Assembly (NCBI RefSeq): GCF_008065375.1
Contig: NZ_VJYI01000011.1
Span: forward strand, 186,001 to 250,000
Length of the DNA stretch: 64,000 nucleotides
From: Nonomuraea sp. SYSU D8015
GTDB lineage: Bacteria > Actinomycetota > Actinomycetes > Streptosporangiales > Streptosporangiaceae
Direction: 5' to 3'
Positions 33,578 to 41,926 of this stretch are shown here, one piece after another. The stretch's first letter is position 1. Every line of letters starts with the position of its first letter. The notes below the pieces were generated by a model. The model saw nothing but the letters and a program-made list of their open reading frames with translations, was not told the origin of the DNA and did no database searches. The position numbers were made by a program, and so were the translations under genes.

Positions 33578-34840
33578 CGACGTCCCGCGGTAGAGCTCGG
33601 TCAGCAGCTCCAGCTCCGGCACGACCGCGTTGGGCGACGGCATGGCGAGCATCTCCTGCCTGAGCCGCTCGGGCCCCTGCCGCAGGAGCGGGTCGTCCAG
33701 CAGCCGGAGCAGGTGCTCGCGGGTGCTCTCCTCGGTGACGTCGTCACTGGGGATCATCAGCGCCATGCCCTCGTCGGCCAGCCCGCGGGCCACCAGCCGG
33801 TCGTCGAGCAGGCGGCGCGGCAGGATCAGCTGCGGCACGCCGTAGAAGGCCGACGTGCAGACGGTGCCCGGCCCGCCGTGGTTGATCACGGCCGAGCAGG
33901 TGGGCAGCAGCGCGTGCAGCGGCACGAAGGAGACCAGGCGGGTGTTGGCCGGCACGGCGCCGAGCTCCGCCTGGGTTTCGGGCGGCACGGTGGCCACGAC
34001 CTCGATGTCGAGGTCGCCGAGCGCGTCGAGCAGGCCCCGGATCGAGACCGAGTAGCGGCCGAGCCGCTCGGTGGCCGACAGACCCAGGCTCAGGCAGACG
34101 CGGGGGCGTCCGGGCGGCTCGCGCAGCCAGTCGGGAACGACCGCGCGGCCGTTGTAGGGGATGTAGCGCATCGGCACATACCGCAGGCCGTCAGCACGGC
34201 GTAGCGAGGGCGGCATGTGCGTGATGGTGAAGTGGCCACTGGTCAGGTCCTCGGAGAACGCGCCACCGGTCCGTGCGGCCAATCCCCCCGTCCACTGGGC
34301 CAGCACGTCCTCGCGGTCCTCGGGCGGCCGCCGGCGCACCTCGCGCAGGAACGCCTCCCGCATCAGCCCGAACAGGTCCACGCTCCACAGCAGCCGCGCG
34401 TGGGCGGCGCCCGAGGCCTTGGCGGCGATCGCGCCCGCGTAGGTGCCGGGCTCCCAGATGACCAGGTCGGGCCGCCACTGGAGGCAGTAGGCGGTCAGGT
34501 CGTCGACCATCGGGCCGTTGACCGTGCGCCACCACCACCACACGACCTCGCGGTAACCCCACTTGAGCTGCTCCCAGCCCAGTTCCGGCCACACCTCGCC
34601 CATGTCGAAGAAGCCGGATCCCTCCTCATCGCCGAAGCGCCGCGCCCATTCCCTGTGGCGGTACAGCGAGTGGTCGGCACCCACCGGCACGACGGTCAAG
34701 CCGGTGGCGGCCACCGCTCCGGCCAGTTCGGGCTGGGTCGCGACCCTGACCTCGTGGCCTGCCGTCCGCAGCGCCCAGCCCATGGGTACGGAGCTCAGGA
34801 AATGCGTCTTTTCCGCATAGGAGACAAGGAGAACCCGCAT
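33512..34840 (-). CDS. GT1-family glycosyltransferase, copy 7
   Basis: The 442-residue enzyme starts MRVLLVSYAEKTHFLSSV and has RYIPYNGRAVVPDWLR and an intact INHGGPGTVCTS near residue 325. ATG at 34840 matches the paralog starts and has AAGGAGA shortly upstream on the coding strand. About 20 C-terminal residues (ending AALPGAAGEVGGL) extend past the last conserved helix and lie antisense to the methyltransferase gene. It is transcribed divergently from the LanD-LanKC pair with operator copy 7 between them. Confidence 0.87.
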   Translation of the reverse strand: MRVLLVSYAEKTHFLSSVPMGWALRTAGHEVRVATQPELAGAVAATGLTVVPVGADHSLYRHREWARRFGDEEGSGFFDMGEVWPELGWEQLKWGYREVVWWWWRTVNGPMVDDLTAYCLQWRPDLVIWEPGTYAGAIAAKASGAAHARLLWSVDLFGLMREAFLREVRRRPPEDREDVLAQWTGGLAARTGGAFSEDLTSGHFTITHMPPSLRRADGLRYVPMRYIPYNGRAVVPDWLREPPGRPRVCLSLGLSATERLGRYSVSIRGLLDALGDLDIEVVATVPPETQAELGAVPANTRLVSFVPLHALLPTCSAVINHGGPGTVCTSAFYGVPQLILPRRLLDDRLVARGLADEGMALMIPSDDVTEESTREHLLRLLDDPLLRQGPERLRQEMLAMPSPNAVVPELELLTELYRGTSSVAHAQEQAALPGAAGEVGGL

Positions 34841-34953
34841 TTCTCTCCACCTTTGCGCACGCCGATTCACCGAAATCGGGGGTGACTTCGTCAGCAGGGG
34901 ATCGGCGCTCATCATACGCATGCCGTACCCGAAGCGGGCAGGTGCGAGGCCCC

Positions 34954-34969
34954 GTCCCGCCGGCGAGAC
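34954..34969. promoter_or_regulatory. Cluster operator palindrome, copy 7 (LanD-LanKC promoter region)
   Basis: GTCCCGCCGGCGAGAC lies in the 234-bp divergent region between glycosyltransferase copy 7 (start 34840) and the LanD gene (start 35075). It ends 18 bp before a candidate -35 element, with its centre near -61, much as upstream of the precursor gene. Confidence 0.7.
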
Positions 34970-34987
34970 GGGACACCCGCGAACCTT

Positions 34988-35016
34988 TTGACGCCGGCCC
35001 GGCCGATATCTAGCGT
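34988..35016 (+). promoter_or_regulatory. Candidate promoter for LanD-LanKC
   Basis: TTGACG (34988-34993) and TAGCGT (35011-35016) are separated by 17 bp and point toward the LanD gene, leaving a leader of about 50 nt. This is the best sigma-70-like match among the cluster's intergenic regions. Confidence 0.45.
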
Positions 35017-35074
35017 GCGACGGTAAGTCGAAATGTCGTTGCCCGGAAATCGTCGACTCGCCAAGGAGCCGGAC

Positions 35075-35692
35075 GTGACGAAACCGCGCCGGATACCCGA
35101 ATTGGGCGCCCGGCGGCTGCTGGTGGTGGGCACAGGCGCCATCGCCGCCATGCACCTGCCCTCGTGGCTCACCTGGCTCACCACGTCCTACCCCGACCTC
35201 GAAGTGCGAGTGGTGCTCACACCGAGCGCGGAGCGGTTCGTCAGCCACGAGGCCCTCAGCATGCTGATCCGCGACGAGGTGACCACCGACCGGTGGCCGG
35301 CCGAGCCGAGCACGCAAGCGCTCCACGTCCGCCTCGCCGAGTGGAGCGAGGCCATCGCCGTCTATCCGGCCTGCCTCAACTACGTCAGCAGGCTGGCGCT
35401 GGGACTGGGCGACACCCCCTCGCTGCTCGCGCTCCAGTGCACCGCGGCGCCGATCGGCATCGCGCCCTCGCTCCCGCCGGGCGCTCTGAACAATCCCACC
35501 TTCCGCGCCCACCTGACCACGCTCGCCGAGCGGCCGAACGTGGTCGTGGCTCCCACGCTACCGGCCGTCAGCGCCGCCACCGGGCGGGCCGACGCCGCCG
35601 GCGCTCCCCCACTGTGGGCACTGATCGAACTCATCGAGCGGCTGCGCCTGGACCTCGCCGCGGGCGAGACGCGGCCCGCTGACGTCGGGTGA
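35075..35692 (+). CDS. lanD: LanD-type flavoprotein: peptidyl-cysteine decarboxylase (HFCD family)
   Basis: The 205-residue protein has the homo-oligomeric flavin-containing Cys decarboxylase fold: RLLVVGTGAIAAMHLPSWL at the N-terminus, the candidate catalytic His84 in ALHVRLAEW, and PACLNYVSRLALGLGDT (residues 98-114), which takes the place of the PASANT substrate motif of EpiD. APSLPPGALNNPTFRAHLTTL corresponds to the PAMN-containing segment. It would oxidatively decarboxylate the C-terminal Cys31 of the precursor to an enethiol, the step that makes avionin instead of labionin. GTG at 35075 was chosen because AGGAG is 6 bp upstream; an in-frame ATG at 35033 lacks one. It is 12 bp before LanKC. 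Confidence 0.85.
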   Translation: MTKPRRIPELGARRLLVVGTGAIAAMHLPSWLTWLTTSYPDLEVRVVLTPSAERFVSHEALSMLIRDEVTTDRWPAEPSTQALHVRLAEWSEAIAVYPACLNYVSRLALGLGDTPSLLALQCTAAPIGIAPSLPPGALNNPTFRAHLTTLAERPNVVVAPTLPAVSAATGRADAAGAPPLWALIELIERLRLDLAAGETRPADVG

Positions 35693-35704
35693 CGGAGGCC
35701 GCAC

Positions 35705-38224
35705 GTGAACGACATGCTGCAGTACTACACACTCGCCGATCCGCTGTTCTACGACGAGGCCACCCGGTGGACCCGTGGCGCGGGTCACCTGGCCGACGCC
35801 GAGTTCGGGATCTCCTCGCGGCCCGTGCCGCAGGACTGGATCAGCAGGCGGCGCACGGTCTGGCGCGAGCTGCGGCCCGAGGGCCACCGCACACCCGAGC
35901 AGGGCTGGAAGATCCACATCTCGGCCACCCTGGAGAACGCCGACCGGCTGTGCACCACGGTCTGGGACTACTGCGTCGAGCGCGGCATCGCCTTCAAGTA
36001 CCTGATGAACCGCAACATGCTGCTCGCCTTCAACGCCAAGTACACCCCGCGCGGGACCAGCGGGAAGCTGATCGCGATCTACCCGCCCGAGGAGCTCTTC
36101 GCCGCCGCGGTCACCGAACTGGCCGAGCTCACCAAGGGCGAGCAGGGCCCCTACATCCTCAGTGACCTGCGCATCGGCGACGGACCGGTGTACGTACGCT
36201 TCGGCGGGTTCGTCCGGATGCGCTGCGTCGACGAGAACGGCGAGATCACCATGGGCGTCCGCCGCCCCGACGGTGTGATCGTGCCCGACCGGCGTCGGCC
36301 GTACTTCTCCCCGCCCGACTGGGTGGAGCTCCCTGAGGTCCTTCTCCCGCACCTGGAGGCCCGCAAGGCCGCCTCGGCGCAGACCGCCCCGTACCGGGTG
36401 GAACGCGCGCTGCACTTCTCCAACGCGGGCGGCGTCTACGTGGCGACCCGGCGGCCCGACGGCCTGCGCGTTGTGCTGAAGGAGGCCAGGCCGCACACCG
36501 CGATCGACAACAACCACCTCGACGCACCGGCCCGGCTGCGGGAGGAGGCCTGGGCGTTGCGCAAGCTGGCCGGGGTGCGCGGGGTTCCGCAGCTCCATGA
36601 CGAGTTCACCATGGGCGGGCACCACTTCCTGGCCCAGGAGTTCGTCGAGGGCGAGCCGCTGACGGTCTGGATCGCGGTCAACCACCCGTGGGCGACCATG
36701 GCCGAGCCCACCCCCGGCGACCTGGCCGACTACACCCGCAAGGCGGCCCGGGTGGTGGACTCGCTCACCGCGCTGCTGGAGGAAATTCACGCACGGGGTG
36801 TCGTCTTCGGCGACCTCCACCTGGGCAACGTCATGGTCACCCCTGAGGGGACGGCCGCCCTGGTCGACTTCGAGCTGGCCTTCGACTCCGCCCGTACGAC
36901 ATGGCGGCCAGGCCTGGGCGCCATGGGCTTCGTCGGCCACGGCAAGCAGGGCGCCCAGCTGGACCGGCATGCGCTGGCGGCCATCATGCTGTCGATGTTC
37001 CTGCCGTTCAGCAAGATCCATGTGCTTCAGCCGGACAAGGTCTTTCACCTCGTGCGGGTGGTCACCGCCGGCTTCCCGCTGCCACCCGGCTGGGCCGAGA
37101 CGATCCGGCGCGAGCTGGCTCCGCCCGGCGCGCCGGCCGAGCCCGGTCTGCTGGAGAGCGAGCCGTACTCCTGGCGGCGGGTGGCCGGGCAGGTCGCCGA
37201 GGGCATCCTCGACTGCGCCACGCCTGACCGGGACGACCGGCTCTTCCCCGGCGACATCCAGCAGTTCGTCTCCGGCGGCCTGTCGTTCGGCTACGGCGCC
37301 GCCGGCGTGCTGTGGGCGCTGGACGTGACCGGGCACGGCCGCCATCCGGCTCATGAGCAGTGGCTGCTGCAGGCCATCGAGCGGATGGAGTTCCCCTACC
37401 CCGGCTTCTACGACGGGGTCGCCGGACTGGCCTACGCGCTGGACCACCTCGGTTACCAGGGCGAGGCGATGAAGCTCCTGGAGCACCACCCGATCCCGGA
37501 ACAGACCGGGCTGTCGCTGGCTTCCGGCCTGGCCGGGATCGCCGCCGCCCGCCTCCACCTGGGCGTGCGATGGGACGAGCCGGGCCACCGCACGGCCGCG
37601 TACGCCGCCGCCGAGCGGCTCGCCGACGCCCTGCGCGCGGGCGGCTCCCCGCCCGCCGGGCTGATGCGGGGCTGGTCCGGCGTGGGGCTGTTCTTCACCC
37701 GCCTGTACGAGCACAGCGGCGACCAGCGCCACCTCGACCTCGCCGTCCAGGCCGTGCATCGTGACCTGGACGCGTGCGTGACCAACAAGCACGGGGCGCT
37801 CATGGTCGAGGAGACGGGCGTGCGGCTGCTGCCGTACCTGGAGAGCGGCAGCGCGGGGATCGCGCTGGTCATCGACGAACTGTCGGCGCACACCGGCGAC
37901 GAGAGGATCCGCGAGGCCCTTCCCGGGCTGCTGCGGGCCTGCTCCCCGCGGCTCGCCGTGCAGGCGGACCTGTTCCGCGGCAAGGCCGGCCTCATCCTCG
38001 CCCTCGCCCGCCTGGCGGAGAGTACCGACCTGGAGCGCCATCGCGAGGTGCTCGCCTGGCACGCGATCGAGCTGGGCGACCACCTGGCGTTCCCGGGGAA
38101 CCTCGGCTACCGGCTGTCCATGGACCTGGCCACGGGCTCGGCCGGGGCGCTGCTCGCCCTGGCCGGCGACGGGCCGCCCGCCCTGCCGTTCTTCTCGCCG
38201 CGCCCCCGGGCCGGCGAGCGGTGA
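35705..38224 (+). CDS. lanKC: Class III lanthipeptide synthetase LanKC (lyase-kinase-cyclase)
   Basis: The 839-residue enzyme has three domains. Residues 1 to about 215 form the phosphoSer/Thr lyase; the block GWKIHISATLENADRL near residue 68 is typical. Residues about 225-500 form a Ser/Thr kinase-like domain with the ATP-binding Lys in VVLKEARPH near 259, VFGDLHLGNVM as catalytic loop near 367 and VDFELAF as metal-binding loop near 387. About 515-835 form a LanC-like domain, with GYGAAGVLWAL and MRGWSGVGLFFTRLY, that lacks the Cys-Cys-His zinc site of class I and IV cyclases. It would phosphorylate Ser24 and Ser27 of the precursor and eliminate the phosphates; labionin/avionin closure is then expected. 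GTG at 35705 has GGAGG 6 bp upstream. Confidence 0.93.
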   Translation: MNDMLQYYTLADPLFYDEATRWTRGAGHLADAEFGISSRPVPQDWISRRRTVWRELRPEGHRTPEQGWKIHISATLENADRLCTTVWDYCVERGIAFKYLMNRNMLLAFNAKYTPRGTSGKLIAIYPPEELFAAAVTELAELTKGEQGPYILSDLRIGDGPVYVRFGGFVRMRCVDENGEITMGVRRPDGVIVPDRRRPYFSPPDWVELPEVLLPHLEARKAASAQTAPYRVERALHFSNAGGVYVATRRPDGLRVVLKEARPHTAIDNNHLDAPARLREEAWALRKLAGVRGVPQLHDEFTMGGHHFLAQEFVEGEPLTVWIAVNHPWATMAEPTPGDLADYTRKAARVVDSLTALLEEIHARGVVFGDLHLGNVMVTPEGTAALVDFELAFDSARTTWRPGLGAMGFVGHGKQGAQLDRHALAAIMLSMFLPFSKIHVLQPDKVFHLVRVVTAGFPLPPGWAETIRRELAPPGAPAEPGLLESEPYSWRRVAGQVAEGILDCATPDRDDRLFPGDIQQFVSGGLSFGYGAAGVLWALDVTGHGRHPAHEQWLLQAIERMEFPYPGFYDGVAGLAYALDHLGYQGEAMKLLEHHPIPEQTGLSLASGLAGIAAARLHLGVRWDEPGHRTAAYAAAERLADALRAGGSPPAGLMRGWSGVGLFFTRLYEHSGDQRHLDLAVQAVHRDLDACVTNKHGALMVEETGVRLLPYLESGSAGIALVIDELSAHTGDERIREALPGLLRACSPRLAVQADLFRGKAGLILALARLAESTDLERHREVLAWHAIELGDHLAFPGNLGYRLSMDLATGSAGALLALAGDGPPALPFFSPRPRAGER

Positions 38225-38867
38225 ACGCCACCGCGATCGGCGCCGAGGGCCTGGCCAAGCGGTACGGCGCGGCCGAGGCGGTCAAGGGGGTCGACGTCAC
38301 CGTGGCGTACGGGGAGGTGTTCCGCGGGGTGAGGCGCCGTCTGGAGATGGTCCGCGCCTCCTCACCACGCACTACATGGAGGAGGCCGAGTACTGCGACC
38401 GCATCGCGATCATGGATCACGGCAGGATCGCCGTCGTGGACTCCCCCAGGACGCCCGCGTCCCTGCCCAGGCTGTTCGCCGAGCTGGGCGTGCCGATCAG
38501 GTCCGTCCAGCTGACCCGGCCGAGCTTGGAGGACGTCTTCCTGGCCCACACCGGGACGACCATCAGAGGCGACGCCCTGGTGAGGGCTGACGGCATGGCG
38601 ATGACCCGGCCGGCACGGGACACCACGGGCGCCCTGTTCCCGATCGCGGGCCTCCCCGCGGCGCTCCAGGCGCCGGCGCCGGCCAACCCGCTGACGCACG
38701 CCGTGGACTTACTGCGCCAGGCCATCCTCGGGCACCTCGGCGCCACCGGCCGGCCGGTCACGTGGGGCGGTGTGCCGGTCCCGGCCTGGGCCGAGTCCGG
38801 CCTGCTCGCCGCGATGGGCCTGATCTTCCTGGCCCTGGCCGCCGCCCAGTTCAGGAGGGCCGACTAG
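38221..38867 (+). pseudogene. Decayed ABC transporter: ATPase and permease remnants joined by deletions
   Basis: The start is normal: GTG overlapping the LanKC stop by 4 bp, then GLAKRYGAAEAVKGVDV as in drug-exporter ATPases. After YGEVF the Walker A region is gone and the reading continues at a signature remnant, RGVRRRLEM. Next, Walker B is missing and the frame changes, with THYMEEAEYCDRIAIMDHG resuming near 38368. After the ATPase C-terminal domain the sequence passes into a permease tail (TTGALFPIAGLP, then NPLTHAVDLLRQAIL and a last membrane helix). At least three deletions are needed, so neither protein works. It was probably a dedicated exporter in the LanD-LanKC operon and marks the right end of the cluster. 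Confidence 0.85.
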
Positions 38868-38896
38868 CTCGACCACCGAACCCCCTAGGAGAGCCC

Positions 38897-39481
38897 ATGT
38901 CATTCGCTCCCCTCCGCCTGACGGTGATCATCGCCAGCACGAGGACGGGCAGGATCGGCCAGGTCGTGGCCGACTGGTTCGTCGACCGCGCCGAGCGCCA
39001 CACCGCCATGGACATCGACGTCATCGACCTGGCCACCACGCCGTTGCCGCTGGCCGTGACGTCGTCGCCGGCCCCCGCGGTCAAGGAGCTCCTGGCGCCC
39101 GTGAGCGACCGGCTGGCGGCGGCCGAGGCGTTCGTCGTCGTCACCCCGGAGTACAACCACAGTTTCCCCGCCACCATCAAGCTCCTCATCGACTGGAACT
39201 ACACGCAGTGGCGCGCCAAGCCGGTCGGCTTCGTCTGTTACGGCGGCAGATCGGGCGGCCTTCGCGCGGTCGAGCACCTGCGCCTGGTCTTCGCGGAGCT
39301 CCACGCCGTCACGATCAGGGAGACGGTCAGCTTCCACAGCACGTGGACCCGCCTGGAGGACGGCGTCACGCCCGAGATCCCCGAGGGCAGCGACGGGGCC
39401 GCCAAGGTCATGCTCGACCAGCTCGCCTGGTGGGCCCGCGCGCTGAAGGCCGCCCGCGCCGCGCACCCGTACGAGGTCTGA
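38897..39481 (+). CDS. NADPH-dependent FMN reductase family protein
   Basis: The 194-residue flavodoxin-like protein begins with LTVIIASTRTGRIGQVVADWF, where the Ser/Thr-rich loop after the first strand binds the FMN phosphate. TPEYNHSFPATIKLLIDW is the hallmark of the NADPH-dependent FMN reductase/chromate reductase family, and YGGRSGGLRAVEHLR follows in the usual place. ATG at 38897 has TAGGAGA upstream. It lies 29 bp after the transporter remnant. It could supply reduced flavin to the nitrososynthase, but similar genes are common outside clusters, so membership in the cluster is doubtful. Confidence 0.85.
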   Translation: MSFAPLRLTVIIASTRTGRIGQVVADWFVDRAERHTAMDIDVIDLATTPLPLAVTSSPAPAVKELLAPVSDRLAAAEAFVVVTPEYNHSFPATIKLLIDWNYTQWRAKPVGFVCYGGRSGGLRAVEHLRLVFAELHAVTIRETVSFHSTWTRLEDGVTPEIPEGSDGAAKVMLDQLAWWARALKAARAAHPYEV

Positions 39482-39487
39482 CGCCGA

Positions 39488-39527
39488 CCGGCGGGGACGG
39501 GCGACGGCCGGCGGGGACGGGCGACGG
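39488..39527. repeat. Tandem repeat, 2 x 20 bp
   Basis: The unit CCGGCGGGGACGGGCGACGG occurs twice without a gap between the convergent FMN reductase and MFS genes. A function is not evident. Confidence 0.8.
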
Positions 39528-39536
39528 CCGCACCCG

Positions 39537-41078
39537 TCAGACCGGCACGTCCGCCTTCTCCGTCTCCGGAGTCTCAGCGACGGGACGCAGGATGACGGCC
39601 GCCAGGACGGCGGTCAGAGCCACGATGACGGCGCCGACCACGGCCGTGACCTGAAGGGCGTCGGTGAAGGCGGCGCGTGCGGCGGTCAGGAGCGCCGTGG
39701 CGGCGGGGTCGGACAGCCGCGCGGCGGCGTCCGCCGCGGCGCCGAGCGTGTCGCGGGCCGACTCCCCCAGCCCGGCGGGCACCCCTTCCGGTACGACGAC
39801 CTGCGCCCGATAGACCGCGGCCGCGATCGAGCCGAACACCGCCAGCCCGAGCGCCCCGCCGAACTCCTGCACCGTCTCCGACAGGGCGGACGCGGCCCCG
39901 GCGCGCTCGGGCGGCGCGGACCCGACGACCAGGTCGGTGCCCAGCACCAGGAGCGGCGACGCGCCCACGAAGAACAGCACCTGCGCGACCACGACGAACG
40001 CCGGCCCGGACCCGCTCCCGGCCCCCACGAGGAGCCCGACCCCGACGGCGGCGACCACGAGACCCCCTGCCATGACCGACCCGGGCCTGATCCGCCGGGC
40101 GAGCGCCGGCGACACCATGAACCCCAGCACGACGGCGGCGGTCTGCGGCAGCGTCCACAGCCCGGCCTGGAGCGGCGTCAGACCGGCCACGAGCTGCATG
40201 TACTGGGCGGTCAGCAGCATGACCCCGGGCCCGACGAGGATGACGAGCATCAGGGTGCCCAGCGCGGAGCTGAACCTGCGCTCGGCGAACAGCTTGAGGT
40301 CGAGCAGCGGGTCGGCCAGCCGGCGCTGCCGCCGGACGAACACCGCGCCCAGGGCCAGGCCCGCCGCCAGCGCCAGCACCGGCGCCGTGCCCGGCCCGTA
40401 CGCGGCGATCTCCTTGATCCCGTAGATGGCGGAGATGACGGCGGCCAGCGAGAGCGCCACGCTGACCAGGTCCAGCCGCCCGGGATTCGGGTCACGGTAC
40501 TCGGGCAGCAGCAGCGGCCCCGCCACCAGCAGCACCACCATGACCGGCACGCCCAGCAGGAACACCGACCCCCACCAGAAGCTCTCCAGCAGCACCCCGC
40601 CCACGAGCGGCCCGATCACCATGCCGCCCGTGAACCCGGTCATCCAGAGGCTGATCGCCACGGTGCGCTGGGCGGGGTCGTGGAACATGGTGCGGATCAG
40701 CGACAGCGTGGAGGGCATCAGCGTCGCGCCGGCGATCCCGAGCAACCCGCGGGCGGCGATGAGCAACCCGGCGTCCGGCGCGTACGCGGCCAGCACCGAG
40801 GCCAGGGCGAACGCGGTCGCGCCGATCAGCAGCAGGCGCCTGCGGCCGATGCGGTCCCCGATCGCGCCCATGGTGATGAGGAATCCCGCGATGAGGAACC
40901 CGTACACGTCGTTGATCCACAACAGCTGGGACGCACTCGGCCGCAGGTCCGCGCTGAGCTTCGGCACGGCCAGGTGGAGCACGGTCACGTCTATGGACAG
41001 CAGGAGCGTCGGCAGGATCAGCACGGCCAGACCGATCCATTCGCGGCGTCCCGCTCGGATACTCATGTTTTCCGTCAT
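39537..41078 (-). CDS. MFS multidrug exporter, DHA2 (EmrB/QacA) family, 14 helices
   Basis: The 513-residue membrane protein has about 14 hydrophobic segments. Motif A-like GAIGDRIGRRRLLLIG lies between helices 2 and 3, and ARGLLGIAGATLMPSTLSLIR is motif B/C-like, both typical of the EmrB/QacA group, as is the TM5 region with G-x-x-x-G-P-x-x-G-G (MVIGPLVGG). Proton-driven drug efflux is the usual role. It is 59 bp from a TetR gene on the same strand, downstream of it, so the TetR protein probably controls it. In-frame ATG at 41066 (MSIRAG) is an alternative start. Confidence 0.9.
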   Translation of the reverse strand: MTENMSIRAGRREWIGLAVLILPTLLLSIDVTVLHLAVPKLSADLRPSASQLLWINDVYGFLIAGFLITMGAIGDRIGRRRLLLIGATAFALASVLAAYAPDAGLLIAARGLLGIAGATLMPSTLSLIRTMFHDPAQRTVAISLWMTGFTGGMVIGPLVGGVLLESFWWGSVFLLGVPVMVVLLVAGPLLLPEYRDPNPGRLDLVSVALSLAAVISAIYGIKEIAAYGPGTAPVLALAAGLALGAVFVRRQRRLADPLLDLKLFAERRFSSALGTLMLVILVGPGVMLLTAQYMQLVAGLTPLQAGLWTLPQTAAVVLGFMVSPALARRIRPGSVMAGGLVVAAVGVGLLVGAGSGSGPAFVVVAQVLFFVGASPLLVLGTDLVVGSAPPERAGAASALSETVQEFGGALGLAVFGSIAAAVYRAQVVVPEGVPAGLGESARDTLGAAADAAARLSDPAATALLTAARAAFTDALQVTAVVGAVIVALTAVLAAVILRPVAETPETEKADVPV

Positions 41079-41137
41079 GGAGCCGACGATAGGAGCTCAA
41101 CCAAGCTTGAGGTCAACTTCGATGCGCCGTGAACGGC

Positions 41138-41833
41138 TCAGGGGCTCTCGTAGTCGAGCCCCAGTTTGGGGGCGATCTCGCGCAGGCACTCTTCGAAGAC
41201 CGGCTCCAGGTCGGAGTAGGCGAAGTCGAGCTGGTTGAGCACCTCCATGCAGAGCAGGCCGTACAGCCTGATCCAGCACGACAGGAAGACGTGCACGGCC
41301 TCCACCGGCAGCCCGAGCCCCGCCGAGGCGGTGTACGCGCGCAGCTGCTTCCTGATCGACGGCTCCAGCTCGGCGGGCACGGGGAACGGCCGGCTCTCCC
41401 ACAACGCCGCGACCTCCTCCAGGAAGACCGCCTCGAAGTCGCGCCCGGCCAGCTCGCGCGGGGAGCCGGGCCGCCGCTCGCCGGTGAGCGGGCTGGCGAA
41501 CACCCACCCGAACTCCGCCCGATGCGTGATCGCCCATTTCCGCATCGCCCGGCACGTCGCGAGCAGCCGCCGGCCGTGCTCGCCCGGCGGGTGCGCCTCC
41601 CGCGCCGCCTCCATGACCTCGGTCAGCTCGCGGAAGAAGTCGGCGGTCACCGCTCCGACCAGCTCCTCGTGGCCGGCGAAGTAGTGGTAGAGCGCAGGCC
41701 CGCTCATCCCCATCTCCCTGGCCACGGCGTTGATCGTCACGGCCGCCGGCCCCTGCTCGATGAGCAGCCTGCGCGCGACCGCGCGGATCTCCGCCAGCGT
41801 CGCCTGCCGCACCCTCTCGCGCCTGCCGGCCAT
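41138..41833 (-). CDS. TetR/AcrR-family transcriptional regulator
   Basis: The 231-residue protein has an N-terminal helix-turn-helix (residues about 10-55; VTINAVAREMGMSGPALYHYF is the recognition part) and a C-terminal ligand domain of the TetR_C WHG type, where the sequence ends with DLEPVFEECLREIAP. ATG at 41833 was chosen because GGAGG is 8 bp upstream; the reading from 41863 adds ten unconserved residues. It is upstream of the MFS exporter gene on the same strand and divergent from the siderophore-interacting protein gene, so it may control both. Confidence 0.88.
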   Translation of the reverse strand: MAGRRERVRQATLAEIRAVARRLLIEQGPAAVTINAVAREMGMSGPALYHYFAGHEELVGAVTADFFRELTEVMEAAREAHPPGEHGRRLLATCRAMRKWAITHRAEFGWVFASPLTGERRPGSPRELAGRDFEAVFLEEVAALWESRPFPVPAELEPSIRKQLRAYTASAGLGLPVEAVHVFLSCWIRLYGLLCMEVLNQLDFAYSDLEPVFEECLREIAPKLGLDYESP

Positions 41834-41926
41834 CCCGCTCCCTCCGTCCGGAACCGTTGACATCCTAGGGCACCTATGTTTCCTTAATGGCTCTAAGCAA
41901 ACTTATAGATCCTAAGGAGCGGAGTC

